Positions 44,569-55,280 of a DNA stretch of 64,000 nt are shown in pieces (position 1 is the first letter of the stretch; every line of letters begins with the position of its first letter). The notes under the pieces were generated by a model that was not told the DNA's origin, did not search any database, and saw nothing but the letters and a program-made list of their open reading frames with translations. Source of the DNA: Diphasiastrum complanatum (Eukaryota; Streptophyta; Lycopodiopsida; Lycopodiales; Lycopodiaceae); the NCBI GenBank assembly GCA_029204225.1, contig CM055112.1, positions 31,291,996 through 31,355,995 on the forward strand. Direction: 5' to 3'. A program made the position numbers and the translations under genes.

Positions 44569-45382
44569 CTACTCATAGAACCTTTGAATGCCTCCTTGTC
44601 TACAGTAAATGACAGAATGCTCAGAAACATACTCAAAACAGCAGTAGAGGTGACAACTAGCAAGATAGAAATAGTAGGGAATCTGCTCCCAAAAGGCAGC
44701 TTTGAATACATGAGGATCTTCCCTTAGAAACATAGTGAATGATAGTATCATAACCTTCTTTCTATCCATTACCTCCAATGACTTAAAGCTGAGAAGCCCC
44801 ATCCTTTGATGCCAAACATCTTGATTAGGTACTTGATCACTTGCCACAAATCCAACTTGGTTAGCAATCACACAAGCATCTAGTTTGAACAACTTCCCTT
44901 GTCTTTTACCTTTTGCAATCAAGATATCATTCCTTTTGATCATGCAAGCATGTCCATCAAACTCAACTTTGAAACCTTTACTTAGCAATTGACTCACACT
45001 AAGTAAATGTTTGGTAATGGAAGGTATGAACAAAACATCTTTCAAATGAAAATTCCTACTTGTAGAGAGAGAAATAGGAATTGTGCCAATCCCTTTGATT
45101 GCACACTGAACATCATTGGCCGTGTAGTTCACCTTCTCGTCATCTCCAGATGCCAACAAAGAAGTGAAGTACTCCTTGAGAAAAGTCATGTGTGAGCTTG
45201 CACCAATATCAATCCACCATGGATCTAGATCTCCATCATTAGCAAGCATACATGAAGACATCACAAAAGCATCATCATTTGATTTTTGAACATCCAAATC
45301 ATCTTCATCATGAGTAAGATTATCTTTCTTGTTTCCTTGATCTCTCTTCTTCTTGTAGCACTCACTTGCAAAGTGTCCTTTG
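44569..45382 (-). pseudogene. Ty1/copia gag-end, protease and pre-integrase fragment
   Basis: Reading left from 45382: the second half of a CCHC knuckle (KGHFASECYKKKRD), the protease (DPWWIDIGASSHMTFLKEYF, where D-I-G replaces D-S-G), IKGIGTIPISL, HLKDVLFIPSITKHLLSVSQ, and the gag-pre-integrase histidine block (DVWHQRMGLLSFKSLEVMD). The frame continues open with unrecognised sequence to 44569. The first half of the zinc knuckle is cut off exactly by the LTR starting at 45383, so another copia element inserted here. Confidence 0.85.
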
Positions 45383-45965
45383 TGTCGGAGAATCAAAGGA
45401 TCAGGACCTTGAATTGTCTCGGTGCATGCACTACTGGTGACTTAGTAGGAAAACACAAGAATATGATAATTTTAAAGCCTTTGATGCGTACTGGTGGCGG
45501 AAGTGAAGAGCATACAACCAAACAAAGCAATCAGATAGTCAGACAATATTGACACAAATTTGAACACAGAATCAAACAGAGCTGTCATCAGATTAAGTAT
45601 AATGTAATATACAAGTCAATACTGCAGGTGAGCACAAAACAATAGCAAGCATAACAGAGTGCTTCACAAGCTAATCACAATCTATAAAGGTTATGAACCT
45701 ATTATTGACAATTTATTTGAAAGAAAGAATCAATGCGTGAAGCATCTACAATGTCTGTCTCTCAAGTACAAATCATACTCTGTTCTATCTTTTGCTACAT
45801 GTGTGTGAATACTGAGATGGTATTCACTATATACATAAATTTTTGTACATGTATGCAGATGAAGAAGGTACAAAAGTGGTTGAGTTGTCTGTGGGAGATC
45901 GTGGGTGGCTGTTGTTGTTGTCAAATCTGATTGCATAGTGCATAGAACGGGCGTGAGGAGGCCGT
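45383..45965 (-). mobile_element. 3' LTR of nested copia element (left copy)
   Basis: About 583 nt starting TGTCGGAGAATCAAAGGATC on the plus strand and matching 47375-47979 throughout. Because the element is on the minus strand this is its 3' LTR. The right border is where similarity between the copies stops. Confidence 0.85.
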
Positions 45966-45984
45966 AAATAGAAGTACTGAGAGC

Positions 45985-47172
45985 CTAACTAGAGGCAAAA
46001 AAGCAATGACTTAATTTATACAAGTATCCATGCCTGTTTTCGAGTGCTAGGATCTTGCCTGTCCTATCAACTACTTTGCATTGATCACATTCAAATTTTA
46101 CTTTATGTCCTAGATCTGTAATTCTGCTTATAGTACCTTCACCTTTAATAGCTTGTGTGCTATTATCGCCAAGGTGAATGTATTTGTTGGTACTGTAGGG
46201 TGTATAGGACTCGAAACAACCAATGAGGTTGGTCATATGTTGAGTGGCACCAAAATCCAGGAACCAAGAACTATCTTTGGATGCACCTTGATGGCAGGTC
46301 ATGAAAGCATCATGATCTGCTTCTTGAATGGATTGTGGAGCTTTTGTAGCTACATTGGCCACTTGATTTGAATATCCCTTGCTGTTGTTCTTTTCTTGTA
46401 GTATCCAGCAGTCTTGAATCTCGTGGTTGTTTCTCTTGTAGTATCTGTAGAATAGTCTCTTCTTAGTATGCAGATTTGACTGTCTTTTGTGTTGCATTGG
46501 TTTCTGGTCTTGCTTTGATTGCTTCGTGCCTTTCTTGTTCTTTTGTTTAGTCATGCCTTTGTTGGTGTACAAGGCATGAGAATCAACTGAGGAACTAGAG
46601 GCTTCATTCCTCCGCATGTCTACTTGAAACAACATCGCAATGACTCTTGAAAGAGTCAGCTCTGGATGCATCGTTATGATCATCACCCAGCTGTCATATG
46701 AGCTTGGCAAGCTAGTAGTTGTATTACTGCATCTTGAGTCTATGACAAATCCGACAACGGCCATTTGGTTAAGTAGGTTCTTGAACTGGTTAATGTGATT
46801 CTGTAGGGAATCACCATTTGCCATCTTGAGGGAGTAAAATTTCTTCTTGAGATGTAGCTTGGAAGCTATATCTCACACTTCATATAATTTTCTCAAGCTG
46901 TCCCAGACTTCTTTGGATGTCTGAGCTTCGAACACATGGCCGATCTGAGTATCCGAAATGTTGAGGATTATCAGCACAAATGCTCTGCTATCCTTTAGCT
47001 TCAATCTGGAGATTGTTGCGTCGCGGTTAGCTTCGGGTATCCCCTTTGCACCTGTAACAACGTCATACAACTCCTTAGCCATCAGCACAGTTCTCATTTT
47101 AAATTTCCACAGATGATAATTAGCTCCATCAAGCTTGTCCATGATAGGACTGGCTTTCCCTTGGGAATCCAT
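45985..47172 (-). pseudogene. Ty1/copia gag-protease (nested element interior)
   Basis: ATG at 47172 starts MDSQGKASPIMDKLDGANYH, followed by LWKFKMRTVLMAKELYDVV and TSKEVWDSLRKLYEV (Gag start); a stop at about 46873 separates this from the open frame 46824-45985. That frame continues with SLQNHINQFKNLLNQMAVVG, ELTLSRVIAMLFQVDMR, a degenerate zinc knuckle (YRYYKRNNHEIQDC, first Cys lost), the protease (SSWFLDFGATQHMTNLIGCF, D-F-G instead of D-S-G) and the start of pre-integrase. Integrase and RT are missing although both LTRs are present, so the insertion is an internally deleted, non-autonomous element only about 2.6 kb long. Confidence 0.85.
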
Positions 47173-47362
47173 GTGGAAGATTAGTCCAGGTGATAGGAGT
47201 AACTGTCAGTGACTTAAGTACAAAAATCTGGTGCTAAATTTCAGAACAAGAAGCCAATTACTCAATTGGCTTGTAGAGTCTTGTTTCTATGGAAGCTTAT
47301 TAGGCTATAGAAGTAGCTTTGAATGAAATTGATTAAAGAATCAAATAGGTTCTAATATCTTA

Positions 47363-47374
47363 GTTTTGGTACCA
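47363..47374 (-). other. Primer-binding site of nested copia element
   Basis: On the minus strand TGGTACCAAAAC follows directly after the LTR end ...CCGACA. It is a decayed version of the initiator-Met-tRNA site TGGTATCAGAGC. Confidence 0.75.
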
Positions 47375-47979
47375 TGTCGGAGAATCAAAGGATCAGGACC
47401 TTCAATTCTCTCGGTGCGTGCACTACTGGTGACTTAGTAGGCGAACACAAAAATCTGATAATTTTAAAACCTTTAATGCGCGGTGGTGGCAGAAGTGAAG
47501 AGCAGATAGCCAGACAAAGCAATTAGATAGTCAGACAAATCATAGAAAAGCATAGCAGTATTTACACAAATCTCAACGCAGAACCAAACAGAGCTGTAAT
47601 CAAATTAAGTATAATGAAATATACAAGTCAATAATGCAGGTGAGCACAAAACAATAGCGGGCGTAACCGCGTGCTTCACAAGCTAATCACAATCTGTAAA
47701 GGTTAGGAACCTATTACTGACAATCTATTTGCAAGAAAGAATCAATGCGCGAAGGCATCTACAATGTCTGTCTCTAAATTACAAATCATACTCTGTTCTA
47801 TCTTCTACTGCATGTTGTGTGAATACTGAGATGGTATTCACTATATACATTTTTTTTTTTATAGGTATTCAGATGAAGAAGGTACAAAAGTGGTCGATCC
47901 ATCCATGGGAGATCGTGGGTGGCTGTTGTTGTTGTTAAATCTGATTGCACAATGCATAGAACAAGCGTGAGGAGGCTGT
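47375..47979 (-). mobile_element. 5' LTR of nested copia element (right copy)
   Basis: About 605 nt, the direct repeat of 45383-45965, ending (minus strand) next to the primer-binding site. A T-run of 10 near 47850 accounts for part of the length difference. No 5-bp target duplication is visible at the outer borders. Confidence 0.85.
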
Positions 47980-48152
47980 GATGTCAGGCTTCGCTAAAAT
48001 TCACGTTGATGAAAATTCAAAAATTGCGACACTCTATCCAATGCCTTAGAAAAAATCATTTGTAAGGTTTGTAAGACAATGTAAGACAATGTCGCAGTTT
48101 TTGCTTGTCATAAAATGCGTCGACAAATGCAGTAACAAATAATCTATTGATA

Positions 48153-48263
48153 CCAACGAATCTACGTGAACTAAGAGGTTTCTTAGGACATGTTGGTTAT
48201 TATTGAAGATTTATCCAGAATCATGCCTATATTGCTGCAGCCCTTACACAGTTACTTAAGAAG
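48153..48263 (+). pseudogene. Ty3/gypsy reverse transcriptase scrap
   Basis: Reads PTNLRELRGFLGHVGYY, stop, RFIQNHAYIAAALTQLLKK, the thumb/connection block of gypsy RT (family form: LRSFLGL-x-GYYRRFI...PLT-x-LLKK). Only about 37 codons remain, in an orientation opposite to the flanking copia pieces. Confidence 0.8.
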
Positions 48264-48289
48264 TACGTTGTGCTTTTTAATCTATAATC

Positions 48290-49140
48290 ATAAACACTCC
48301 ATCCATGTCTTGAACTATGGATAGTAATGTAACTGCTTGTTTGCACTCTTCACTCTCAATATCCCTGCAATATTGAACCTCATGATTACTGCATTTGCAA
48401 TACTTATAATACATCTTCTTCTTTGACTATGGAGTCGATAATTGCTCTTAAATCTGTGTTGACTTCTGATAGATACATATTGCTTTGAGCCTTTTTTCTT
48501 CTGACATTTAGCACATTTTGTTTTATATATAGAGCATGTGATACAAGATTTGAAAAGCTATTTGAGCTTATTCGATTGTCTTCTTGCAACAACATAGCGA
48601 TTACTCTTGAGAAAGTTAAATTTGAGTGTGTCATTATGATCATCACCCAGTTTTTGCATGCAGAAGACAAACTTGATAACAATGTGATGATTAAGTCTTG
48701 AGCATCAATAGTTGATTTGACAACTGCCATCTGCTACAAGAGATTCTTAAGCTGGTTAATGTGATTCTAAAGAGAATCACCATAGGACATCTTGAATGAG
48801 AAGAATTTCCTTTTGAGATGCAGCTTCGAAGTCATGTCCCTCACATCACATAGTGCACTCAAGATGTCCCATACTTCTTTAGAAGTCTGAGCTTCGGATA
48901 CATGGCCAATTTGTGTATCTGATATAATGAGAATGATTAGCAGGATGCTTTGCAATCCTCTGATTTGGAGTTCGTTGTGTCATCTTCAAGATTTACATCG
49001 ACTCCTTTGACAACATCCCAGAGCTCATTGGCAATTAGTAAGGTCTTCATCTTAAATTTTCACAATTGATAATTGGATTCATTTAGCTTGTCTGAAGTGA
49101 GACTAGCTTTGCTTTGTGATTCAATTTGAAAGCACAATAA
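48290..49140 (-). pseudogene. Ty1/copia Gag relic, family D
   Basis: On the minus strand: a Gag start remnant (LTSDKLNESNYQL), IISDTQIGHVSEAQTSKEVW, DMTSKLHLKRKFFSFKMSYG, ITLLSSLSSACKNWVMIIMT, NLTFSRVIAMLLQEDNR and a Lys-rich tail to the zinc-knuckle region near 48360. Stops separate the pieces. It is the same family as 31790-33250 and ends at the gypsy scrap. Confidence 0.8.
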
Positions 49141-49199
49141 CACATCACAGAGATAACGATGTACGCCTCCAATGGATAACGACTTATGCCTAAAATTTT

Positions 49200-49325
49200 A
49201 TAATTCATTGCAATTCGACGAGTCGGAATCTGACGCTAATGTTCGATGTTCAACAAATTCTCGTAGCAAGTAACTTTTGAAATTGTCGTCGCATTCTGAC
49301 ATGTCGAATTCTGACACGCACAAGT
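49200..49325. repeat. Short degenerate repeat (TCGGAATCTGAC type)
   Basis: gagtcggaatctgacgc, gtcgcattctgacatgtcgaattctgacacg share the core words of the cluster at 1-260. Confidence 0.5.
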
Positions 49326-49614
49326 GAATCTATATCAACAGGTCTAGGGTCTAAGAACTAGGATAAAATTTATAGTTAGAAGAGGACAGAGTACGAGGGT
49401 CGCCTCTATTTTTGAGAGTAGGTGTACATGTGTGAGAATCATTTTGAGATTTACAAGTCAATTTATTTAATTCCACTTTAATCTCTTTCAATAAGTCCTT
49501 CTTGATATCTTGGGTAGATCTATATAGATTCCAAACCCTTACTTTAAACTGAATAAACCTATTTTTAATCAGATCTACGAATATTTTACAATTTGAAGAG
49601 TGTTCTAGCTATAA

Positions 49615-50345
49615 CGGTATAGGGTAAAGGATAAGAGATCTAGGGATCTAGAGTAAGGGTAAGGAGTTTTTGATTTACGGCAACGACTTTAGAGTAAGAA
49701 ATCTAGAAAAAGGGATTTAGAATAAGTGGTATTTGGGATTTTGGGTTTATTCTATAGAGCAAGGAGATTGGAGTTTAGAGTCTAAGGGTTAGAATAAGGA
49801 GTTTGAAATTTAGGGTTTAGGGTTTGGAGTCCAGGGTTTAGATAAGCAGTAAAAGGTTTGGTTTGCAATGTAAAGTTTAAAATAAGAGGCTTTCAGGTTA
49901 GGCCTGGGGGTAGGGTTTAGGAAAAGGGGTTTAGGACTAGAGAACTAAAGCTTAAATAAAGGGTTTTGGATTTAGGATTTAGGGCTTTTTGTCTAGGGTT
50001 TAGGTTAAGTTCATACGAAGGAGGTTGCAATTTAAGATAAGAATTTTTGGGGGTAGGATTTAGGGTAAGGGATGTAGGAAAAAGGCTTAAGGGTAAGAAT
50101 AAGGATGTTTCTTGATCTTGGGTAGGGGATACAGGAAAATGAGTTGTGAGCTTCATGCTTAGAATTTGAGGTAAGGATTTTGGAGCTTATGATTCAAGGT
50201 AAGAAGTTTGGAGTTTAGGGTATAGGGTTTAAAATAACCCTCAAATTTTTCAAATTTCACTTTACGTAATAAAGTTTTTGGAAACAATCATTGCAATCGT
50301 GGAATTATTGGAAAATGTCGCAACACCTTGGGTTTAGGATTTGGG
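49615..50345 (+). repeat. Degenerate telomere-like repeat tract
   Basis: Long stretch of TTTAGGG variants, best in gaaatttagggtttagggtttggag (about 49807-49831), with aagg/gataagg derivatives. Within it, 50225-50335 matches 59309-59430, the CACTA transposase region. Confidence 0.65.
50225..50335 (-). pseudogene. CACTA transposase-region scrap
   Basis: aataaccctcaaatttttcaaatt...gtggaattattggaaaatgtcgcaacacc aligns with 59309-59430, which is part of a CACTA TNP2-type coding relic. It lies between telomere-like blocks. Confidence 0.5.
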
Positions 50346-50539
50346 ATTTAGGGCTATGAATCTTAAAATTAAAATTAAGATATCCAAATCAAACATCATA
50401 TCTAAAGTCTTGTTCCAAGTATTTTTGTTAATTGCACCATGAAATAAAAAACACAATAAGTTGATATTAAATGTAACATATCATGGTAGGATTCATGCAT
50501 TAACTCGACTAGATGCATCAATTGACTAGAAAACCTGTT

Positions 50540-50990
50540 CCCATTGAATATATAAAATCACATCACACAATCACCATAGCCACTCCTCACAAACTCTCAA
50601 AGATGGCACAACAAAAGCTAATAGATTACAAAGAGAAAATTGTACATATAGTAAAGCCCCAACATGCATGGGCTCCGACAAGTGTCAACTCACTGAAATA
50701 GGCAGCTGTCTAACTAATATGCCCAACATGGGCTAAAAGACTGACAAACTTAGGACATGCCCATGAGTATAGCACATGCCATAAAAAATACATTGTACAG
50801 ACTAATTTCCCTACGTGTGGCTACCCAGCTAACCCAAGTAGTCATCTACGGGACAAGTGCCCGACTGATATAATGATAGTGGGTCACGTCCCAATACTAC
50901 TGAAAATAGTAAACTGACTAACTGTACAGTTATTACAATATCATATTTGAAGCTTATAATAATGAATTAGATCAAAACTGATTTCTAACT
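50540..50990 (-). mobile_element. 3' LTR, family R (minus copy)
   Basis: Reverse complement of the 29428-29909 LTR: cacaatcaccatagccactcctca at the left, aacttaggacatgcccatgagtatagc in the middle, and the start of the LTR against the purine tract at about 50992. The middle third is diverged. Confidence 0.65.
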
Positions 50991-53900
50991 CTTTCCCTTA
51001 AGCTCAAATGTGATAAGAGTGAAAAACAATATTTTGTAGCAATGTCTGGAGTGTCCAAAAGATGCTATGCATGTCCTGCTACTCTATACTTGACTCACGC
51101 TCAAGCACACCAACAAACCACCAGGTTTGACTCACAAAGTGTCATGCAAACACAATGCTCATACAAAGAGTCTACCATACTTTTGACCAACTGACTCATC
51201 CCCATCCAACACACAAGTGGACCACATGAGCGACATGGCTCAAACTGAGGAGATCTCACTGCCACCACGAGACTTACATCCTCCATCTAACTAGGTTGAC
51301 ATCCTATCAGACACTTACAAGCACAAACCTGTAAAGCTGACATAAACCTGAGGAAATCTTCTGCCACCATAAGATTGTACCCTCACCAAATAGACAACTA
51401 GTAGACAATGACAAGTCAACGAGCATCAAATGATTACTTTAATTCTAACGTAGCAAATGCACAATCACACAAAACTTAGACTCAGATCTAGACTCCCTAT
51501 GACAAGGTAACATGCAAGTACACATTCATGCAAACCAATACGAATACGTCAAATACATGACCAGACTTGGGAAAACTATGGTATCTTGTCGTACCACAAC
51601 CTGTCACCTGTAGATCTACTGCTGCTACGCCACTGGTCACCAAATCAGGTCCTTAACCATGGCCTACACCTATACCAATATGCCCTCATGTCCAAGCATA
51701 TCACATAGATGTCCTCATACATCATCCAAGATCAACCATCTCGAACCAATGAAAGCTCCAAGCCTCATCTATGATGTATCTCCCAAACAAAACCATGCTC
51801 CAAGATGCTTTGCCTTGACATCCTGTCCAATAAGCCCTGAAAGCTGATCCCCATCCATTCTCCATGCTCCAAGCACAAGAGTCTATCAAGAACTCACTGA
51901 ATGAATGTACACAAACCTCACCATAGGCTATACTTGAGCAGCTCGCCCATCTCCCAAAGACCTCCCCATTGAAGCCAATGTCCAAAACTAGCCCCCTCTT
52001 GTAATGCCAACCTGTACTCCCAAATGAGCACACCATGAAGTCCTCTCCATCACTGTCCCCTCCAGTAGATTGCTAGCAGACCACTCACCACAATGTTTGC
52101 CCTCTGATCACACCCCGTGCGATCTCCATCCGCTCTCTAGCCTAGAGTTAACTCCCAAAGCTTCACGCTTTGCCCTTTTACATTTGCAGCTACCTGATTC
52201 CATCATGAATCCCACCTGTAAGTCTTGTCCATCAAATGACTCAAGTCCAATATAAAATAGCTCTCCCCTGATGATCATCTCATGTCATCCTACAGTGGTA
52301 TCCCTACTAGGTATCCCAATGCCATCCCTGATCACAAAGATCTGAGCATCTACCCTATAGTGCCCACCTGTATTCCCCAAATCTAGCTCCAAGCTGCTCC
52401 TATGAATAGTTCAAAACCACTCCCTGAGAATACACTGAGATGTGAACTCCAAAGCCACCATCAATTCCCTCACATAATTGTGCATACCAATATCCCTCCA
52501 AGTGAGTCTGTGAGATCTTCCATGGCCCAAACCAAACGATCTGCACCCTACTATGAGAGTGTTCCTCCAAAACACTACTTGACATTGGTTGGGTCAAACC
52601 CCAAGAGTTGAACTTGATCACGAGAATTTTTCACCCGCAACCGGCATACCATGCCTATGATTGCTTGCCCTCTCAAAATTGTGACCAATCATGAGTAGTC
52701 ACGCTGCCAAACTGCATTTTAGTCACCAAAACTAGCTTTCTCCACACAATTCCACTACCATTCATCCCCATACTGCATTTACCACTTCCAAAAACCTTGA
52801 TACCCTGTCAGAAGTAAGCAATAATGATTCAAAAGTGATTATGCCTCATTGTACCACCCTGTAGCTGGTTTCACAAGCCAAAAATTGCTCCAAATTTGGA
52901 CCTATGATACTCAAATGGCGAATGTAGCCCATCACTAGGTCACCTGCACTCCGCTCAATAGAATGTTGATGAAAACTCCCCCAAACACGTTTCTCCCTGC
53001 TCTGCGATCTCACTCTGTCTGCTGGCTCTGCCAGTTTCAGGGGGTCATTGTGGCCCAAGGATGGCCAAAATAGGTGCCTTCTAGCCAAGGATAGGACCTT
53101 CGACAAAATTAGCTTGCAAAATAACTGGTTTTTCGTTTTGGAGATTCTTAATGAAGTGAAGTTCACTTTGAGCTTCAGGTCCCTTCACTGCATTTCTTTT
53201 GAAGATTTTTAATGGGAATTCTTAAGAACTGGCCTTCAAGTTTTCATAGGCCCTTTCAAATGCATCCATGCCATTGCTTAGCATCTTATGGCCCACGTTG
53301 CTCCTTGAGAAGTCAATCTCAAGCGTCCATCACGATGGCACCCGATCCTACAGTTCAAATGCTCTCTGTGCACTGAACTCATTTCTTATATGCACCAAAA
53401 GCTCACGGCCGCCAGCTGCTCCTACGGATTGGAGCACGTGACACCTTCTCTCTTTCTTCCTCCCTTCTAAACTCTCTCCAAGGTTTTACAGCTATGGAGA
53501 CTGATCTGATTGCAGCCCTTTGGTTAGGTTCACATAAACTATTGCTATTTACAAATCTAAAATAGGTTGCCTGCAGTGGAAGATCCATGCCTTTTGACCC
53601 TACAAACCCTAGCCAACAAAGAAAGGAGATTTCTTGGGCTTTTCTCAGCCTTTTGTTGAGCTTGTTCTTGCAGCTACCACCACCACAAAGGTCGCCCTAC
53701 CTTTGGTGTTCTGAGGCAATTTACGGCTTCTTGATTGGTGCTCAATTGACCACAAATCGTTTTTCTGAGAAAGCCTTCAATAGCTCATAGAATCTAAAAT
53801 TTTTGCAATTTTCTCATATTTCCACCCAATATGCTCCTTCAAATTTCTATGGCTCTCTATCACTGCTCTTTGCAGACCCCTTAATGTTCTTGAGATCACA

Positions 53901-54451
53901 GTACATTGGGTCTATAAATGGTAGATCTCCTATGGCCTTCTTAATGGTATCTCTCAGTGATATGTAGGAATTTAACTCCCCATAACTGGAAGTATTCATA
54001 TTTATTGCTCTTCAATGAAAATCATGCATAAGAGTGCTATAACAAGACTACCATGTAGGATCAAAAATTTCCTCACTAATGCTTCTTGCTCACATGCATT
54101 GTTCAGAAGTTTCTTAATTTTTTTCGCACATTGCCTTTCCTTGCTTAAAGAAATTCTTACCCATTGTTTTCTCTCATATCAATCATCTTCAATCCAGTCT
54201 ATCTGGTTCAGGGATAGTTGCATGTGCATACGAGTTGTCCTCGTCATGATTTAATTCTTATTATATGGTAGTGTGTTCCAACCATCATAAGTTTAATCCT
54301 TACTCCTGTGTTCCAAGGAGATGAGGGTTATTTGCATTAACTAACTCAAAGAGACGTCCACCCGATACACTTAGCAATTTATAGCTATTGCACTATTTTC
54401 TTGAAACTTGATTTCTTTTCAAACTGAAAAACTTTCTAAAATGCAGCCACG
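50742..54451. repeat. Direct duplication block C' (partner 15574-19067)
   Basis: Collinear with block C. It contains the family R LTR part and noncoding interior (50991-52720, minus orientation) and the unclassified right part, and keeps about 240 nt (about 52722-52945) that block C lacks. Short open frames inside show no conserved protein. Confidence 0.9.
50991..52720 (-). mobile_element. Noncoding 3' interior of family R retroelement
   Basis: Second minus-strand copy of the interior described at 15819-17560. Its LTR (50540-50990) is more complete than in the first copy. Confidence 0.6.
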
Positions 54452-55280
54452 CACACTCAACACTTCATTCATAGAATGATTGGCAAAACTTTGAGATAAC
54501 TTCTAATTGTGAAAACAAGAGATATAAACCTGGGACTTTAGTGCTTCATAACACATACATTTCATACTTGATTCCCTTAAAGACATATAACAATCTCTAA
54601 TAGCATATAGCCCATGTGTTTTTTGAATATTGTACAAACTCATCATTTAATCTATCATCAAAAAGGGTATGAATACTCACATAAAGTATTCACATTCCAA
54701 GGAAAATCAAAGGCTCATAGAAAACTATGATGAACTAGTGCCATATGCCTACAACACATAATCATAACATATCTCAAAGAGTTTACTCGCTTGTATTAAC
54801 AACTTGAAAAGAGTCTCGGTTCTTCCTCCAGCTCAAGCTTATGGAAAATCAGAAACCAATCGAACATCTTGAAGATGTGCCTTGTTTGTTATTGTCAAAG
54901 CCTTGCACTCAACGTCATTGGTTAGATGTCATGTTGGCCACTCATTCTTTGCTTCGAATTCTCATCCAACAAGTTCATATATGATGTGTTGCTTGCACAA
55001 GTAGTAATTAGGAGCTGATCCCCTGACTACTAAAATGCTTCAAGTAGCAACTAGTAGAAAGCCCTCTCAAGTGAAATATGGATCTCAATGTATAGCCATA
55101 AGAAGGACTACCAAGATTGGCTCAAAACCAAGGACATGATGTTTGATTGGGTGTGTTAGGCCCTTAGAGAAGCCTCGACAAACAACCAGCAAGTAACAGA
55201 GAGAGAGCAAGAATATGCAAGGGGGTGCAATTTACATATAAGCTATGATGATCATCATTCACATATTAATTAAAACATTT
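54452..55280. other. Stretch without recognised features
   Basis: AT-rich single-copy-looking sequence between block C' and block A'. No gene, LTR end or RNA gene recognised. Confidence 0.35.
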
